Source: an uncultured Prevotella sp. (GTDB lineage: Bacteria; Bacteroidota; Bacteroidia; Bacteroidales; Bacteroidaceae). Taken from it: a DNA stretch of 50,364 nucleotides. This document shows, piece after piece, positions 27,884 through 38,695 of the stretch (the stretch's first letter is position 1; each line of letters starts with the position of its first letter). The stretch lies in contig CAJOGK010000032.1 in the NCBI GenBank assembly GCA_905234145.1, forward strand, positions 1-50,364. Reading direction: 5' to 3'. A program made the position numbers and the translations under genes. The notes below the pieces were generated by a model. The model had not been told where the DNA came from, ran no database searches, and saw only the letters and a list, made by a program, of their open reading frames with translations.

Positions 27884-28816
27884 ATGGCAGAACACAATCA
27901 TGAGCATGAGCATCATCACCACGAGATGCCTCAGAAGAGCCGCATAGAAGAGGCTCTTGGTAAGTATAACCTCGAGATTAGCGACGAGGAAGTAAAGGAA
28001 GCAGTGAAGAAAATCATTGCTGAAAAAGTGCACGAAAACGATACCCCAGAGGTAAAGCAATTCCTGATGGGTAGCGTGGAACTAACCACCCTGAAGACTA
28101 CCGATTCTGACGAGAGCGTGATGGCCTTTACAGAGCGTGTAAACCAGTTTGAAGAGGCCTACCCTAACCACCCTCACGTAGCTACTATCTGCGTATATCC
28201 TCGCTTCGCAAAGATCGTTTCCGAAACCCTCGAAGTAGATGGCGTAGAAATCGCTTGCGTATCAGGCTCTTTCCCTTCTTCTCAGGCCCTTATTGAGGTG
28301 AAGACCATCGAGACAGGTTTAGCCGTAAAAGATGGCGCTACAGAGATTGATATGGTGCTCTCAGTAGGTGCATTCCTCTCTGGCGATTACGAGACCGTAA
28401 TTGATGAAATCCAGCAAATGAAAGAGGCTTGTGGCGATAAGAAAATGAAGGTGATTTTGGAGACGGGTTGTCTTAAGACAGCAGCAAACATCAAGACCGC
28501 TTCTATCCTATCGATGTATGCAGGTGCTGATTATATCAAGACCTCAACAGGAAAACTAGAGCCAGCAGCAACCCCAGAGGCTGCATACGTGATGTGTCAG
28601 GCCATTAAGGAATACTACGATGAAACGGGCATACAGATAGGTTTTAAGCCCGCAGGAGGCCTTAACAGCGTGATGGATGCACTTATATACTATACGATCG
28701 TCAAAGAGGTTCTGGGCGAGAAATGGCTCACAAATCAGTGGTTCCGTATGGGAACATCCCGTTTGGCAAATCTCTTGCTAAGCGAAGTTATTGGCGAGGA
28801 AGTGAAATTCTTCTAA
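27884..28816 (+). CDS. deoC: Deoxyribose-phosphate aldolase
   Basis: 310 residues. The Schiff-base lysine is in DYIKTSTGK and the second lysine in IGFKPAGGLN; ATEIDMVLSVGAFLSGDYETV is the usual early signature. It splits deoxyribose-5-phosphate into glyceraldehyde-3-phosphate and acetaldehyde. The N-terminus carries an unusual histidine/glutamate-rich leader (MAEHNHEHEHHHHEM) before the conserved helix region, possibly a metal-binding extension. Last gene of the dtd operon, followed by a strong terminator. Confidence 0.92.
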   Translation: MAEHNHEHEHHHHEMPQKSRIEEALGKYNLEISDEEVKEAVKKIIAEKVHENDTPEVKQFLMGSVELTTLKTTDSDESVMAFTERVNQFEEAYPNHPHVATICVYPRFAKIVSETLEVDGVEIACVSGSFPSSQALIEVKTIETGLAVKDGATEIDMVLSVGAFLSGDYETVIDEIQQMKEACGDKKMKVILETGCLKTAANIKTASILSMYAGADYIKTSTGKLEPAATPEAAYVMCQAIKEYYDETGIQIGFKPAGGLNSVMDALIYYTIVKEVLGEKWLTNQWFRMGTSRLANLLLSEVIGEEVKFF

Positions 28817-28839
28817 TCTACTACAGTACAACTAAGGAA

Positions 28840-28875
28840 AACTCCAGTACGTCCGTAGGCGTACTGGAGTTCTTT
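28840..28875 (+). terminator. Terminator between deoC and the polyprenyl synthase gene
   Basis: A perfect 12-bp stem AACTCCAGTACG (28840-28851) and CGTACTGGAGTT (28860-28871) with an 8-nt loop, followed by CTTT. The convergent gene on the other strand may share it. Confidence 0.75.
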
Positions 28876-28913
28876 CGTTAGCGTACTAGAGTGCGCCCTA
28901 AGGCATACTGAGT

Positions 28914-29888
28914 TTATTTATTACGCTGAATAACGTAGTCCAAATAAGCAGTATAGGCTTCCTTCAACTCTGGTTTCACGCATTCATCGATATATATTTG
29001 AGCGTCCTTAGCAAACTCTTCCATTTTCTTTTCTGCATAAGTAATGCCACCATATTCCTTAGCAAACTCTATCAAAACAGCGATTTCATCAGTATTAATC
29101 GTGCCGTTTTTAACCTTCAAGGCAAGATTCTTCACCGCAGGATTATCGTAATTGTTCAAAGCATAAAGAATAGGAAGCGTCAGCTTGCCTTCTTTCATAT
29201 CGTTACCAGTAGGCTTGCCGATTTCAGGAGAATCGTAATAATCGAAAATATCATCACGAATCTGGAAAATCATACCAATATTATAACCGAATTTAGCCGC
29301 TTTTTTGATGGTCTCCTCTGAAGCACCAACAGAAATCGAACCAAGAATACAACACGACTCAAAAAGAGAAGCTGTCTTCTTCTCAATTACCTGATAATAA
29401 GCATCTTCTGAGAAATCCTGACTAGAAATATTCGACAATTGATGAATCTCACCTGCGGCAAGAGTTCTACCTAAATCCGACAGATGTTGTACAATATCAT
29501 TATTTCTCGAAAGGGCTACACGTAGCAAGGCCGTAGAAAGGATATAATCACCCACCAAAACGGCTACCGTATTATTATAAGCAGCATTCACTGAAGGCTG
29601 ACCTCGACGTTGTTCGCTCTCATCTACCACATCATCATGAACCAAACTGGCTGTATGAAGTAACTCTAGTCCGAGGGCTGAATTCTGAGTAACATCAGAT
29701 ACCTCACCATAGTTTCTTGCGGTAAGGAAAACGAGCATGGGGCGCATACGCTTTCCACCCCTTTCACCAATATGCGAAAGAATCTGTTTCAGCATACCAT
29801 CGGTATAACTCAAACTCTCTTTGAACAACGCAACAAAGCGATCCATATCGCCTTCAATTGGCTTTCGAATAGCAGATAAATAGTCCAT
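28914..29888 (-). CDS. Polyprenyl diphosphate synthase (IspB-like)
   Basis: 324 residues from ATG 29888. The first aspartate-rich motif is VHDDVVDES, the second IFQIRDDIFDYY, and GGKRMRPMLVFL and KTASLFESCCILGS are in their usual places. It makes a long-chain trans-polyprenyl diphosphate, probably the menaquinone side chain. The chain length cannot be read with certainty. Promoter TATTTTTG at 29908-29915, divergent from polA. Confidence 0.88.
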   Translation of the reverse strand: MDYLSAIRKPIEGDMDRFVALFKESLSYTDGMLKQILSHIGERGGKRMRPMLVFLTARNYGEVSDVTQNSALGLELLHTASLVHDDVVDESEQRRGQPSVNAAYNNTVAVLVGDYILSTALLRVALSRNNDIVQHLSDLGRTLAAGEIHQLSNISSQDFSEDAYYQVIEKKTASLFESCCILGSISVGASEETIKKAAKFGYNIGMIFQIRDDIFDYYDSPEIGKPTGNDMKEGKLTLPILYALNNYDNPAVKNLALKVKNGTINTDEIAVLIEFAKEYGGITYAEKKMEEFAKDAQIYIDECVKPELKEAYTAYLDYVIQRNK

Positions 29889-29907
29889 AAACACTTAAAT
29901 TTTGCCA

Positions 29908-29915
29908 CAAAAATA
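29908..29915 (-). promoter_or_regulatory. Polyprenyl synthase promoter (TATTTTTG)
   Basis: Minus-strand TAnnTTTG element 20 bp before ATG 29888. Confidence 0.55.
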
Positions 29916-29947
29916 TGAAATAATTCTGTTATTCGGAAATATTTTGG

Positions 29948-29955
29948 TACTTTTG
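29948..29955 (+). promoter_or_regulatory. polA promoter (TACTTTTG)
   Basis: Plus-strand TAnnTTTG element 21 bp before the expected polA ATG at 29976. Confidence 0.55.
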
Positions 29956-29975
29956 AGGCGAAAATTAAGAAAGTT

Positions 29976-32731
29976 ATGCAGAAATTATTTCTTTTGCGCT
30001 GATTTATCGTAGTTATTACGCATTCATCAAAAACCCAAGAATCAACTCTAAGGGTCTCAATACCAGTGCCATCATGGGCTTCCTGAATACGCTCAACGAA
30101 GTGTTGACAAAAGAGAAGCCAACACATATCGGAGTGGCCTTCGATCCTCATGGACCCACCTTCCGTAGCGAGGCTTTTCCTGAGTATAAAGCCCAAAGAG
30201 AAGAAACCCCAGAGGATATCCGCAAAGCTGTACCTATTATAAAAGACTTGCTGAAAGCCTATCGTATACCTATCTTACAAGTAGACGGCTACGAAGCTGA
30301 TGACGTGATTGGTACTTTGGCCACAAAGTCGGGGGCACAAGGTATTGAAACTTATATGCTGACCCCGGATAAGGACTATGGACAACTTGTAAGCGACAAG
30401 GTTTTCATCTATCGTCCTCGTCATGGAGGAGGTTATGAAACAATGGGACCACGTGAGGTTTGCGAAAAATATGGCATTCCATCGACACAAGCGGTCATCG
30501 ATCTCTTGGCACTGATGGGCGATTCTGCAGATAACTTCCCAGGATGTCCGGGTGTGGGCGAGAAAACTGCTGTGAAACTGATTAATGAATTTGGAAGCAT
30601 CGCTTCACTCATTGAGCGCTCTTCTGAAATCAAAGGTAAGCTTCGCGAAAAAGTGGAAGAGCATGTAGAGGATATCAAGATGAGTTACTTCTTGGCCACC
30701 ATCAAAACGGATGTACCCATCGAGCTCGATTTGGAAAATCTGAAACTCGTGGAGCCAAATGAAGACGAACTTGGAAAATTGCTCCTCGATTTGGAGATGA
30801 AATCGTTCGCAGACAGAGTTCTTAAAAAAAGTCAAAAACCTCAAATACCTGTTAACGGACAACTCGATCTCTTTGCAGAATTTCCAATTAGCGGCACAGA
30901 AGCGAGCGAAAATTCGAGTTTTGAGAGCCTTAAAACCACCCCTCACGACTACAAACTCGTTGATAATCAGACAGATTTAGAGAAATTACGTGACTATTTC
31001 TTAACAAACGAAATTCTCAGTCTAGATACAGAAACCACTTCAACCTCGGCAATCGATGCAGAATTGGTAGGTTTGAGCTTCGCAGTGAAGGAATTTGAGG
31101 CCTTCTATGTGCCAATTCCAGCAAAACGTGAAGAAGCGTTGCAAATTGTTAATATCTTTAAAGCGGTGTACGAAAGCGAGCAGATTTTGAAAATCGGACA
31201 AAACATGAAGTACGACCTTGAGGTGTTGCGGAATTATGGCGTCGAACTCAAAGGCAAGATGTGGGACACGATGATAGCCCATTATCTAATTCAACCCGAA
31301 CTTCATCACAACATGGATTACATGGCAGAGATTTATCTGAACTACCAGACCATCCATATCGATGAGCTCATAGGACCCAAAGGCAAGAACCAGAAATCGA
31401 TGCGCGACCTCCTACCCTCTCAGGTTTATGAATATGCAGCAGAAGATGCGGACATCACCCTGCGCCTAAAAAACAAGCTTGAGCCTGAGCTGAAGAAGTT
31501 CGAATGTGAAAAGCTGTTTTATGAAATTGAGATGCCTCTGATGCCAGTGCTCGCAGAAATGGAAATGAACGGGGTTTGTCTGGATACGGAATCTCTGAAA
31601 GAAACGTCAAAGGTTTTAACCGATAGGATGAACGAACTAGAGGCTCGTATCTATGAACTCGCCGAAGAACAATTCAATATTGCCTCGCCAAAGCAAGTTG
31701 GCGAAATCCTCTTCGATAAACTGAAGATTGTAGAAAAGGCCAAGAAAACCAAGACAGGTCAATATGTGACCTCAGAAGAAGTACTCCAGCAATTGCGCAA
31801 TAAGCATGAGATTGTCGCAGATATATTGGAACACAGAGGTTTAAAGAAACTTATCGGTACTTATATCGATGCCCTTCCTAAGCTGATTAATCCACATACA
31901 GGTCATATACATACCTCGTTTAACCAAACAATTACAGCTACAGGTCGTCTTAGCTCTTCAGATCCAAATTTGCAGAATATTCCTATTCGAGGCGAAGATG
32001 GCAAAGAGATTCGTAAAGCCTTTATCCCAGAGCCAGGATGTCTGTTCTTTTCTGCTGACTATTCTCAGATTGAGCTTCGTGTGATGGCTCATCTTTCGCA
32101 AGATCCTCAAATGGTAGAGGTGTTCCGTGAGGGTAAGGATTTACATGCAGCTACTGCAGCAAATATCTACAAGAAGCCAATAGAAGAGGTGACTCGCGAT
32201 GAACGTACCAAATCGAAGCGAGCCAACTTTGGAATCATTTATGGTATCACCGTATTTGGTCTCGCTGAGCGCTTGGATATCCCTCGCGATGAAGCAAAAA
32301 TGCTGATTGATGGCTACTTCGCCACCTTCCCACAAGTGCACGATTATATGGAGAAATCGAAGGAAGTGGCTCGTCAGAAAGGTTATGTTACAACCCTTTT
32401 CGGGCGTCGACGCTATCTACCAGATATCAATTCTCATAATGCGACCGTACGAGGTTTTGCTGAGCGAAACGCCATCAATGCCCCAATTCAGGGCACTGCT
32501 GCAGATATCATTAAGGTGGCGATGATTCACATCTTCAAGCGCTTCAAGGCAGAGGGCATCAAGAGCAAAATGCTGCTTCAGGTACATGATGAATTAAACT
32601 TCTCCGTCTATCCGGAAGAAAAAGAAAAGGTAGAGCGCATCGTCATCGAAGAGATGCAACACGCCTATCCTCTCAATGTGCCTTTGGTAGCTGATTCCGG
32701 CTTTGGCCAAAACTGGCTTGAGGCCCACTAA
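29976..32731 (+). CDS. polA: DNA polymerase I (frameshifted near its start as sequenced)
   Basis: From ATG 29976 the frame reads MQKLFLLR and stops. The next frame continues ALIYRSYYAFIKNPRINSKGLNTSAIMGF and stays open for about 910 residues. The conserved sequence is LFLLDAYALIYR, so DAY, with the active-site Asp of the 5' nuclease, is missing at about 29995. A loss of 10 bases fits. Downstream all three domains are intact: 5'-3' exonuclease (GYEADDVIGTL, GDSADNFPGCPGVGEKTA), 3'-5' exonuclease with DTETT, and polymerase motifs A (DYSQIELRVMAHLS), B (KRANFGIIYG) and C (QVHDE). An ATG at 30074 would give a shorter protein lacking the first nuclease motif. Confidence 0.88.
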
Positions 32732-32734
32732 TCG

Positions 32735-33253
32735 CTATTTTACTCGCCAGATATTAAGGACGATACCCTGAAACTGTTGGGTGAAGTCTGGCGCACAGAG
32801 GAAAAGCGAGTTATTCAGCCAGGCATATTTGCTGTCTGCTGGCGCCTCGAATTGGGGTGCAGCCTTAAAATAGAAAGAGGGATTGCCTTGGGCATCCTTA
32901 CCAGACCAGATAATGCCTCGATTACGAACGTGGATAACTACGCCATCATCTGTCTTGATGCAGTAAATCGCCTCTAATTCTGTGCGATTCAGCGCCTTGC
33001 TGGCCAATTGGTAATCAGCGCCACCATTGATAATCGTTCCCTTAATGTCGGGGCCTTCAAAAGTACCACCGGTAATGGGGATAATGGTCCGTTGACCATG
33101 TTGCGTCTCGCCAGCAGAATAAGCTTCGCCCAGCGTCACTTTCAATTGGAAAGCAAACTCCAATTGTGGAGTATCTTTAGGTTCAATAACTTGGCCACTT
33201 GCATAAAGCGAAAGTGCCAGAAAAGCGATTGTTGATAATAAGAATTTCTTCAT
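32735..33253 (-). CDS. DUF3237-domain exported protein
   Basis: 172 residues with signal peptide MKKFLLSTIAFLALSLYASGQ. The body matches DUF3237: LEFAFQLKVTLGEAYSAGETQHGQRTIIPITGGTFEGPDIKGTIINGGADYQL...EAIYCIKTDDGVVIHVRNRGI. Function unknown; a small beta-barrel fold is expected. It converges on polA with 3 bp between stops. Confidence 0.82.
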   Translation of the reverse strand: MKKFLLSTIAFLALSLYASGQVIEPKDTPQLEFAFQLKVTLGEAYSAGETQHGQRTIIPITGGTFEGPDIKGTIINGGADYQLASKALNRTELEAIYCIKTDDGVVIHVRNRGIIWSGKDAQGNPSFYFKAAPQFEAPADSKYAWLNNSLFLCAPDFTQQFQGIVLNIWRVK

Positions 33254-33284
33254 TTTACTTGGTGATTTTAGTCCATCTTGGGTG

Positions 33285-33292
33285 CAAAGATA
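33285..33292 (-). promoter_or_regulatory. DUF3237 gene promoter (TATCTTTG)
   Basis: Minus-strand TAnnTTTG element 32 bp before the ATG at 33253. Confidence 0.55.
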
Positions 33293-33311
33293 AGCAATTT
33301 TCCGTAATATA

Positions 33312-33343
33312 TTTGGTTTTTCGCTCAGATTGCACTAACTTTG
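33312..33343 (+). promoter_or_regulatory. ychF-lgt promoter, full Bacteroidetes consensus
   Basis: TTTG at 33312-33315 and TAACTTTG at 33336-33343 are separated by 20 bp, matching both the -33 and -7 elements. It lies 29 bp before the ychF ATG. Confidence 0.7.
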
Positions 33344-33372
33344 CACCCGAAATAAACGTTTATTAGAAGAAA

Positions 33373-34466
33373 ATGGCATTAAAATGTGGTATTGTAGGAC
33401 TACCAAACGTGGGTAAGTCTACATTGTTTAATTGTCTGTCGAGCGCAAAAGCTCAGGCAGCAAATTTTCCTTTTTGTACGATTGAGCCCAATGTGGGTGT
33501 TATCACCGTACCCGATGAAAGACTGACTAAATTGGCTGAGATTGTTCATCCTGGACGTATCGTACCTGCTACTTGTGAGATCGTAGATATTGCAGGTCTT
33601 GTAAAAGGTGCTTCAAAGGGTGAGGGTCTTGGTAATAAGTTCCTTGGAAATATTCGTGAAACAGATGCGATTATCCATGTTTTGAGATGTTTCGAAGACG
33701 ATAATATCACCCACGTAGATGGTACTATCGATCCCATTCGCGACAAGGAAATCATCGATACAGAGCTTCAGTTGAAGGACCTTGAGACAGTCGTTTGGCA
33801 AAGACGGAGAAAGCTGCAGCTGCTGGCAATAAGGATGCAAAGGTGGAGGTAACCGTGCTCCATGCTTATAAAGAGGTATTAGAGCAAGGTAAGAATGCCC
33901 GTATTGTAGAGTTCGAGAGCAAGGATGAGCAGGATTGTGCCCGTAATCTCTTCCTATTGACCTCAAAGCCAGTACTTTACGTTTGTAATGTTGGCGAGGC
34001 AGATGCAAAATCAGGCAACGACTTTACCAAGAAAGTAGAGGCGCTGGCTAAGGAAGAAGGCGCAGAGGCAATGATTATCGCAGCTAAGACAGAGGAGGAT
34101 ATCGCTGAGCTCGAAAGCTATGAGGATAAGCAGATGTTCTTAGAGGAACTTGGCTTGGAAGAGAGTGGCGTGAATCGTCTGATTAAGAAGGCCTATGCCC
34201 TCTTGAACCTTGAGACTTTCATTACTGCTGGAGAGATGGAAGTAAAGGCCTGGACCTATAAGAAAGGTTGGAAGGCACCTCAGTGTGCTGGTGTTATCCA
34301 CACTGATTTTGAAAAGGGATTCATTCGTGCAGAAGTCATCAAGTACGACGACTATATCCAGTATGGCTCTGAAGCTGCTGTACGCGAGGCAGGAAAGATG
34401 GGCGTAGAGGGTAAAGACTACGTGGTACAAGATGGTGATATCATGCACTTTAGATTCAATGTATAA
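33373..34466 (+). CDS. ychF: Redox-regulated ATPase YchF (frameshifted as sequenced)
   Basis: The first frame from ATG 33373 carries Walker [10 protein letters not shown] and [17 protein letters not shown], then derails after LQLKDLETV. The second frame continues [19 protein letters not shown]...[17 protein letters not shown] to the TGS-domain end [26 protein letters not shown]...[11 protein letters not shown]. The break is at about 33790. The sequence can be restored by re-inserting seven bases between two AGTC copies, giving the expected [17 protein letters not shown] in place of NKxD marks the ATP-preferring YchF/OLA1 group. The joined length of about 366 residues is normal. Confidence 0.87.
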
Positions 34467-35285
34467 TGACTAGTTTACTGAATTACATCGTTTGGCAACC
34501 TGATTTGGAGGCTTTCCATCTGGGGCCCATTACCGTTCGGACTGATGTGGATTATTGGCTTGGCACTCGCATACCTGGTAGTAAAAAGGCTGTATAACGA
34601 GCAGAAAATCAAAGAAGAACTGTTTGATCCGCTCTTTTTCTACTGCTTCGTAGGTATCCTTTTGGGAGCTCGTTTAGGCCACTGTATCTTTTATCAGCCC
34701 GACTACTTTCTCACCTCTTTCAAGGGCATTGTAGAGATGTTCTTACCTATCCATTTCTTGCCTGATGGAGGATGGAAGGTTACTGGCTATGCAGGTTTGG
34801 CCTCTCATGGCGGAACACTGGGCTTGATGATAGCCCTCTGGCTTTATGTAAAGCGCACCAAACTGAGCATCTGGACCGTACTCGACAATATCGCTATCGC
34901 TACAGGTACCACTGCTTGTTTTATTCGTCTTGGCAACCTGATGAATTCTGAGATTATAGGAAAGATTACAGATGTTCCCTGGGCCTTTATCTTTGAGCGA
35001 GTAGACGCTGTACCACGCCATCCAGGACAGCTTTACGAGGCCATCGCCTACGCTATCCTTTTCTGCATCATGTGGGTGTTGCATAAGAAGATGCCTGAGA
35101 AGATTGGTACAGGTTGGTACTTTGGTTTCTGCCTGGCTTATATCTTCACGTTCCGCTTCTTTATTGAGTACACCAAGGAGATTCAGGAAGCTTTCGAAGT
35201 CTCTCTCCCACTCGATATGGGACAGATACTTTCTATACCGTTTATCATACTTGGCGTCTATTGCATGATAAAAGCCAAGCACTAA
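34466..35285 (+). CDS. lgt: Prolipoprotein diacylglyceryl transferase (frameshifted as sequenced)
   Basis: The start ATG at 34466 overlaps the ychF stop (TAATG). The frame reads [25 protein letters not shown], then derails. The next frame resumes at about 34540 with [18 protein letters not shown] and runs to 35285, including the family signature [26 protein letters not shown] and [10 protein letters not shown]. The conserved linking sequence is RWYGLM, so WYG is lost. Re-inserting eight bases between two CGG copies restores it. The enzyme adds diacylglycerol to the lipobox cysteine of preprolipoproteins in the inner membrane and is normally essential. Confidence 0.87.
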
Positions 35286-35295
35286 GGTCACAAAA

Positions 35296-35357
35296 TATTC
35301 CCAGTAAGGGAACGTTTTATTCCCAGCATGGGAACGACTTGTTCCCTTACTGGGAAT
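35296..35357. terminator. Bidirectional terminator between lgt and mutS
   Basis: A 15-bp perfect inverted repeat (TTCCCAGTAAGGGAA at 35298-35312 with its complement at 35342-35356) encloses a third palindrome TTCCCAGCATGGGAA (35320-35334). TTATTTT follows on the plus strand and the mutS stop abuts on the other. Confidence 0.7.
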
Positions 35358-37948
35358 TATTTTCCAGATACGATCTTCTTGATATCGTTCAGCTTATTGA
35401 GAGCTTCGAGAGGCGTAAGGTTATTCACGTCGATGCCTAAGATCTCATCACGCACCTGACAAAGTACAGGGTCATCAAGCTGGAAGAACGAGAGTTGCAT
35501 ACCTTCGCGAGAGGCTGCAATCTCTGCGGTAGGCTTGCCAACGGTACCTACTTGCGAGTTATCAGCCTCTAGTTGCTTCAGAATCACATTGGCACGTTTT
35601 ACGATGCTTCTGGGCATACCTGCAATCTCTGCCACATGAATACCAAAGGAGTGCTCACTCCCACCCTTTTCGAGTTTGCGCAAGAAAATCACCTTACCAT
35701 CCACCTCTTTTACAGAGACATTGTAATTCTTGATGCGTGAGAAGTTTTTCTCCATCTCATTTAGCTCATGATAGTGCGTGGCAAATAGCGTTCTGGGGTG
35801 GCCCTTGGCGTTCTCATGCAGATATTCTACGATGGCCCATGCTATCGAGATACCATCGTAAGTACTGGTGCCTCGTCCTAACTCATCGAAAAGCACCAAA
35901 GACCTTGAAGACACATTATTTAATATGTTCGAAGCCTCTGTCATCTCCACCATGAAAGTAGATTCTCCTAGGGAAATATTATCTGAGGCCCCTACCCTCG
36001 TGAAGATTTTATCCACCAGACCGATTCTAGCGGCTTCTGCAGGCACAAAACAACCTATCTGGGCAAGTAGTACGATGAGCGCCGTTTGTCGCAACAAAGC
36101 CGATTTTCCTGCCATATTCGGACCCGTAATGATGATTATCTGTTGGCGCTCATTATCGAGCAGGATATCATTAGGCACATAGCGCTCTCCAAGTGGCAAT
36201 TCTTGTTCGATTACAGGGTGGCGACCCTGCTTGATATCAATCACCTCTGAAGAATCGATGACAGGACGGATATACTTATTATCCTCGGCAACTTTCGCAA
36301 AGCTCAGTAAGCAATCCAAGCGAGCGATGATATTGGCATTTATCTGTATCTGAGGGATAAACTCCTGCATGCCCAGGATAAGGTCGTTAAAAAGCTTCGC
36401 CTCCAAAGAGAGAATCTTATCTTCTGCACCAAGAATCTTTTCTTCGTATTCCTTCAGTTCCTGGGTAATATAGCGTTCTGCCTGAGCCAATGTCTGCTTT
36501 CGAACCCACTCTGCAGGCACCTGATCCTTATAGGTATTGCGAACCTCAAGATAGTAACCAAACACATTATTATAACCTATCTTCAGTGAACTAATACCCG
36601 TTTGTTCTGCTTCGCGCTCCTGAATCTTCAAGAGATAGTCCTTACCACTATAGGCGATGCTTCTTAACTCGTCGAGTTCAGCATTTACACCATCTTTAAT
36701 GACACCTCCTTTGGCTACTAATTGAGGCGGATCGTTCTGTATCTCCTTCTCTATTCTGTCTCGCAAAGATTCGCAAAGATTCAGTTGTTCCCCTACCCTA
36801 TTCAGAGCCTCGTTCTTAGCATAAAGACAAGCAGTCTTGATGGGTTGGATAGCTTGGAGAGCCATCTTTAATTGTACCACTTCGCGAGGCGATACACGAC
36901 CTACTGCAGCCTTTGAGATAATGCGCTCCAAGTCGCCAATACGATGAATCTGATCATCGATACACTCACGGAACTCTGGCTCGCGATAGTAATACTCCAC
37001 GATATCCAGACGTGAATTGATGGGTTTCTCATCTTTTAATGGGAATACCAACCATCGACGGAGCAGACGACCACCCATCGGACTTACCGTCTTATCGATG
37101 ACATCAAGCAACGACTTACCATCTTCCTGCATCGGATGAACGAGCTCAAGACTACGAATCGTAAACTTATCGAGGCGTACATACTTATCTTCTTCGATGC
37201 GGGAAATCGAAGTGATATGACCTATCTGGGTATGTTGCGTTTGCTCCAGATATTGTAAAATGGCACCAGCAGCTATCACACCAGCATGCAAATGATCGAC
37301 ACCAAAGCCCTTCAGGTTCTTGACATTAAAGTGGCGCAACAGCTTCTGCTTAGACGTTTGCTCTGTAAACACCCAGTCATCAAGTTGGAAAGTAAAGTAT
37401 TTTGAACCAAAGTTGCGCTCGAACTCTAGTTTCTTGGTGCGATCGTGCAATACTTCCTTTGGCGAGAAATTACCCAAGAGTTTTTCTACATAGTCTTGTG
37501 TCCCCTCACCTGTAAGGAACTCACCTGTAGAAATATCGAGGAAAGCCACACCAAACGAAGCTTTGCCAAAATGAACGGCTGCAAGGAAGTTGTTCTCCTT
37601 ATAATTCAGTACATTATCCGATAGGGCAACTCCTGGTGTAACCAACTCTGTAATACCTCTTTTTACAAGCTTCTTCGTAAGTTTGGGGTCTTCGAGCTGG
37701 TCGCAGATGGCCACACGTTTTCCAGCACGAATCAGCTTAGGTAAATAGGTATCGAGCGCATGGTGAGGAAAGCCAGCCATCTCGTCACCTTTCACACCAG
37801 CGCCATTATTACGATGGGTAAGTGTGATACCCAGAATCTTTGCAGCTGTAATGGCATCTTCACAATACGTTTCATAAAAGTCGCCACACCTGAATAGCAT
37901 CACTGCGTCAGGATGTTTCGCCTTCAAATCAAAGAATTGTTTCATCAT
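35357..37948 (-). CDS. mutS: DNA mismatch repair protein MutS
   Basis: 863 residues from ATG 37948. The mismatch-binding motif is [10 protein letters not shown], the connector and clamp regions are complete, and the ATPase carries Walker [16 protein letters not shown] and Walker [14 protein letters not shown]. The C-terminus is present. An upstream ATG at 37970 starts [13 protein letters not shown] but is out of frame by 22 bp and soon stops. Relatives begin with such a leader followed by a short run and [14 protein letters not shown]. The true start may therefore be 37970 with a small deletion (2 mod 3 bases), or the MMK start may be used directly. Confidence 0.92.
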   Translation of the reverse strand: MMKQFFDLKAKHPDAVMLFRCGDFYETYCEDAITAAKILGITLTHRNNGAGVKGDEMAGFPHHALDTYLPKLIRAGKRVAICDQLEDPKLTKKLVKRGITELVTPGVALSDNVLNYKENNFLAAVHFGKASFGVAFLDISTGEFLTGEGTQDYVEKLLGNFSPKEVLHDRTKKLEFERNFGSKYFTFQLDDWVFTEQTSKQKLLRHFNVKNLKGFGVDHLHAGVIAAGAILQYLEQTQHTQIGHITSISRIEEDKYVRLDKFTIRSLELVHPMQEDGKSLLDVIDKTVSPMGGRLLRRWLVFPLKDEKPINSRLDIVEYYYREPEFRECIDDQIHRIGDLERIISKAAVGRVSPREVVQLKMALQAIQPIKTACLYAKNEALNRVGEQLNLCESLRDRIEKEIQNDPPQLVAKGGVIKDGVNAELDELRSIAYSGKDYLLKIQEREAEQTGISSLKIGYNNVFGYYLEVRNTYKDQVPAEWVRKQTLAQAERYITQELKEYEEKILGAEDKILSLEAKLFNDLILGMQEFIPQIQINANIIARLDCLLSFAKVAEDNKYIRPVIDSSEVIDIKQGRHPVIEQELPLGERYVPNDILLDNERQQIIIITGPNMAGKSALLRQTALIVLLAQIGCFVPAEAARIGLVDKIFTRVGASDNISLGESTFMVEMTEASNILNNVSSRSLVLFDELGRGTSTYDGISIAWAIVEYLHENAKGHPRTLFATHYHELNEMEKNFSRIKNYNVSVKEVDGKVIFLRKLEKGGSEHSFGIHVAEIAGMPRSIVKRANVILKQLEADNSQVGTVGKPTAEIAASREGMQLSFFQLDDPVLCQVRDEILGIDVNNLTPLEALNKLNDIKKIVSGK

Positions 37949-37983
37949 CGGGGTTGTCTTTCTTCGCCATTGTCAGTCTCCGA

Positions 37984-38625
37984 TTATTTCTTTAGGTACA
38001 TTAAAATAAGGTCTACTATCTCATCTTCTGTATGGTTCTCTACATTGAATACCAAATCGTAATTCCTGGTGTCGTAACGTGATGTACCAGTATACTTATT
38101 GACATAACTTTCACGAGCAACATCTACCTCTTTGAGGATTTTTTCAGCTTCCTTTGCACTGATGCCTCGCCTTTCTACCAGACGTTTGATGCGCTCTTCC
38201 ATACGAGCCTGAATAAGGATACTTAAATGGTTAGGATGATCGCGAAGCACAAAGAATCCACTACGACCTGCTATCACACACGATTCATCAGCAGCAATCC
38301 CTTTCAGGATTTCCTTTTCCGTCTCAAAGAGGTCATCAGTAATCAGAAAATCAGGAATGGCCGTTGAACTAGGAATGATATTGGGTGCAGCATAGCTAGG
38401 CATGATTTTAAAACTACGCTTCAAATCAGCCCACCAATTATGCTTCTGACCCTTCAAGCGCTCTATCTCTTCAGTAGTCAATTCATACTTCTCTTTCAGG
38501 GCTTGAATAACGGCCTTATCATAAAAAGGCACACCCAGGCTATGGGCTAATTTGTCGCCAATTGTTCGTCCTCCTGAGCCTAGCTCACGATTGATAGTGA
38601 TTACAAATTGTTGATCCAGTTTCAT
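37984..38625 (-). CDS. Cytidylate kinase-like family protein
   Basis: 213 residues from ATG 38625. The P-loop region is VITINRELGSGGRTIGDKLA, followed by GVPFYDKAVIQ and the later segment CVIAGRSGFFVLRDHPNHLSILIQARMEERIKRLVERRGI, as in the Cytidylate_kin2 family. It may phosphorylate a nucleoside monophosphate, but the substrate is unproven and a separate canonical Cmk is expected elsewhere. It precedes mutS by 35 bp, probably on one transcript from TAACTTTG at 38650-38657. Confidence 0.82.
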   Translation of the reverse strand: MKLDQQFVITINRELGSGGRTIGDKLAHSLGVPFYDKAVIQALKEKYELTTEEIERLKGQKHNWWADLKRSFKIMPSYAAPNIIPSSTAIPDFLITDDLFETEKEILKGIAADESCVIAGRSGFFVLRDHPNHLSILIQARMEERIKRLVERRGISAKEAEKILKEVDVARESYVNKYTGTSRYDTRNYDLVFNVENHTEDEIVDLILMYLKK

Positions 38626-38649
38626 ATTCCTTATTCTTGATGGTAGCTG

Positions 38650-38657
38650 CAAAGTTA
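38650..38657 (-). promoter_or_regulatory. Promoter of the cytidylate kinase-like gene (TAACTTTG)
   Basis: Minus-strand TAnnTTTG element 25 bp before ATG 38625, excluding a longer start at 38652. Confidence 0.55.
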
Positions 38658-38695
38658 CGCATTAATTCTGAATCCACCAAAATTTTGCCAAACTT

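Noticed and set aside
30074..32731. polA as an intact gene starting at 30074
   Set aside because: The upstream bases in the same frame encode the conserved ALIYRSYYAFIKNPRINSKG segment, so the true start is earlier and the frame is broken.
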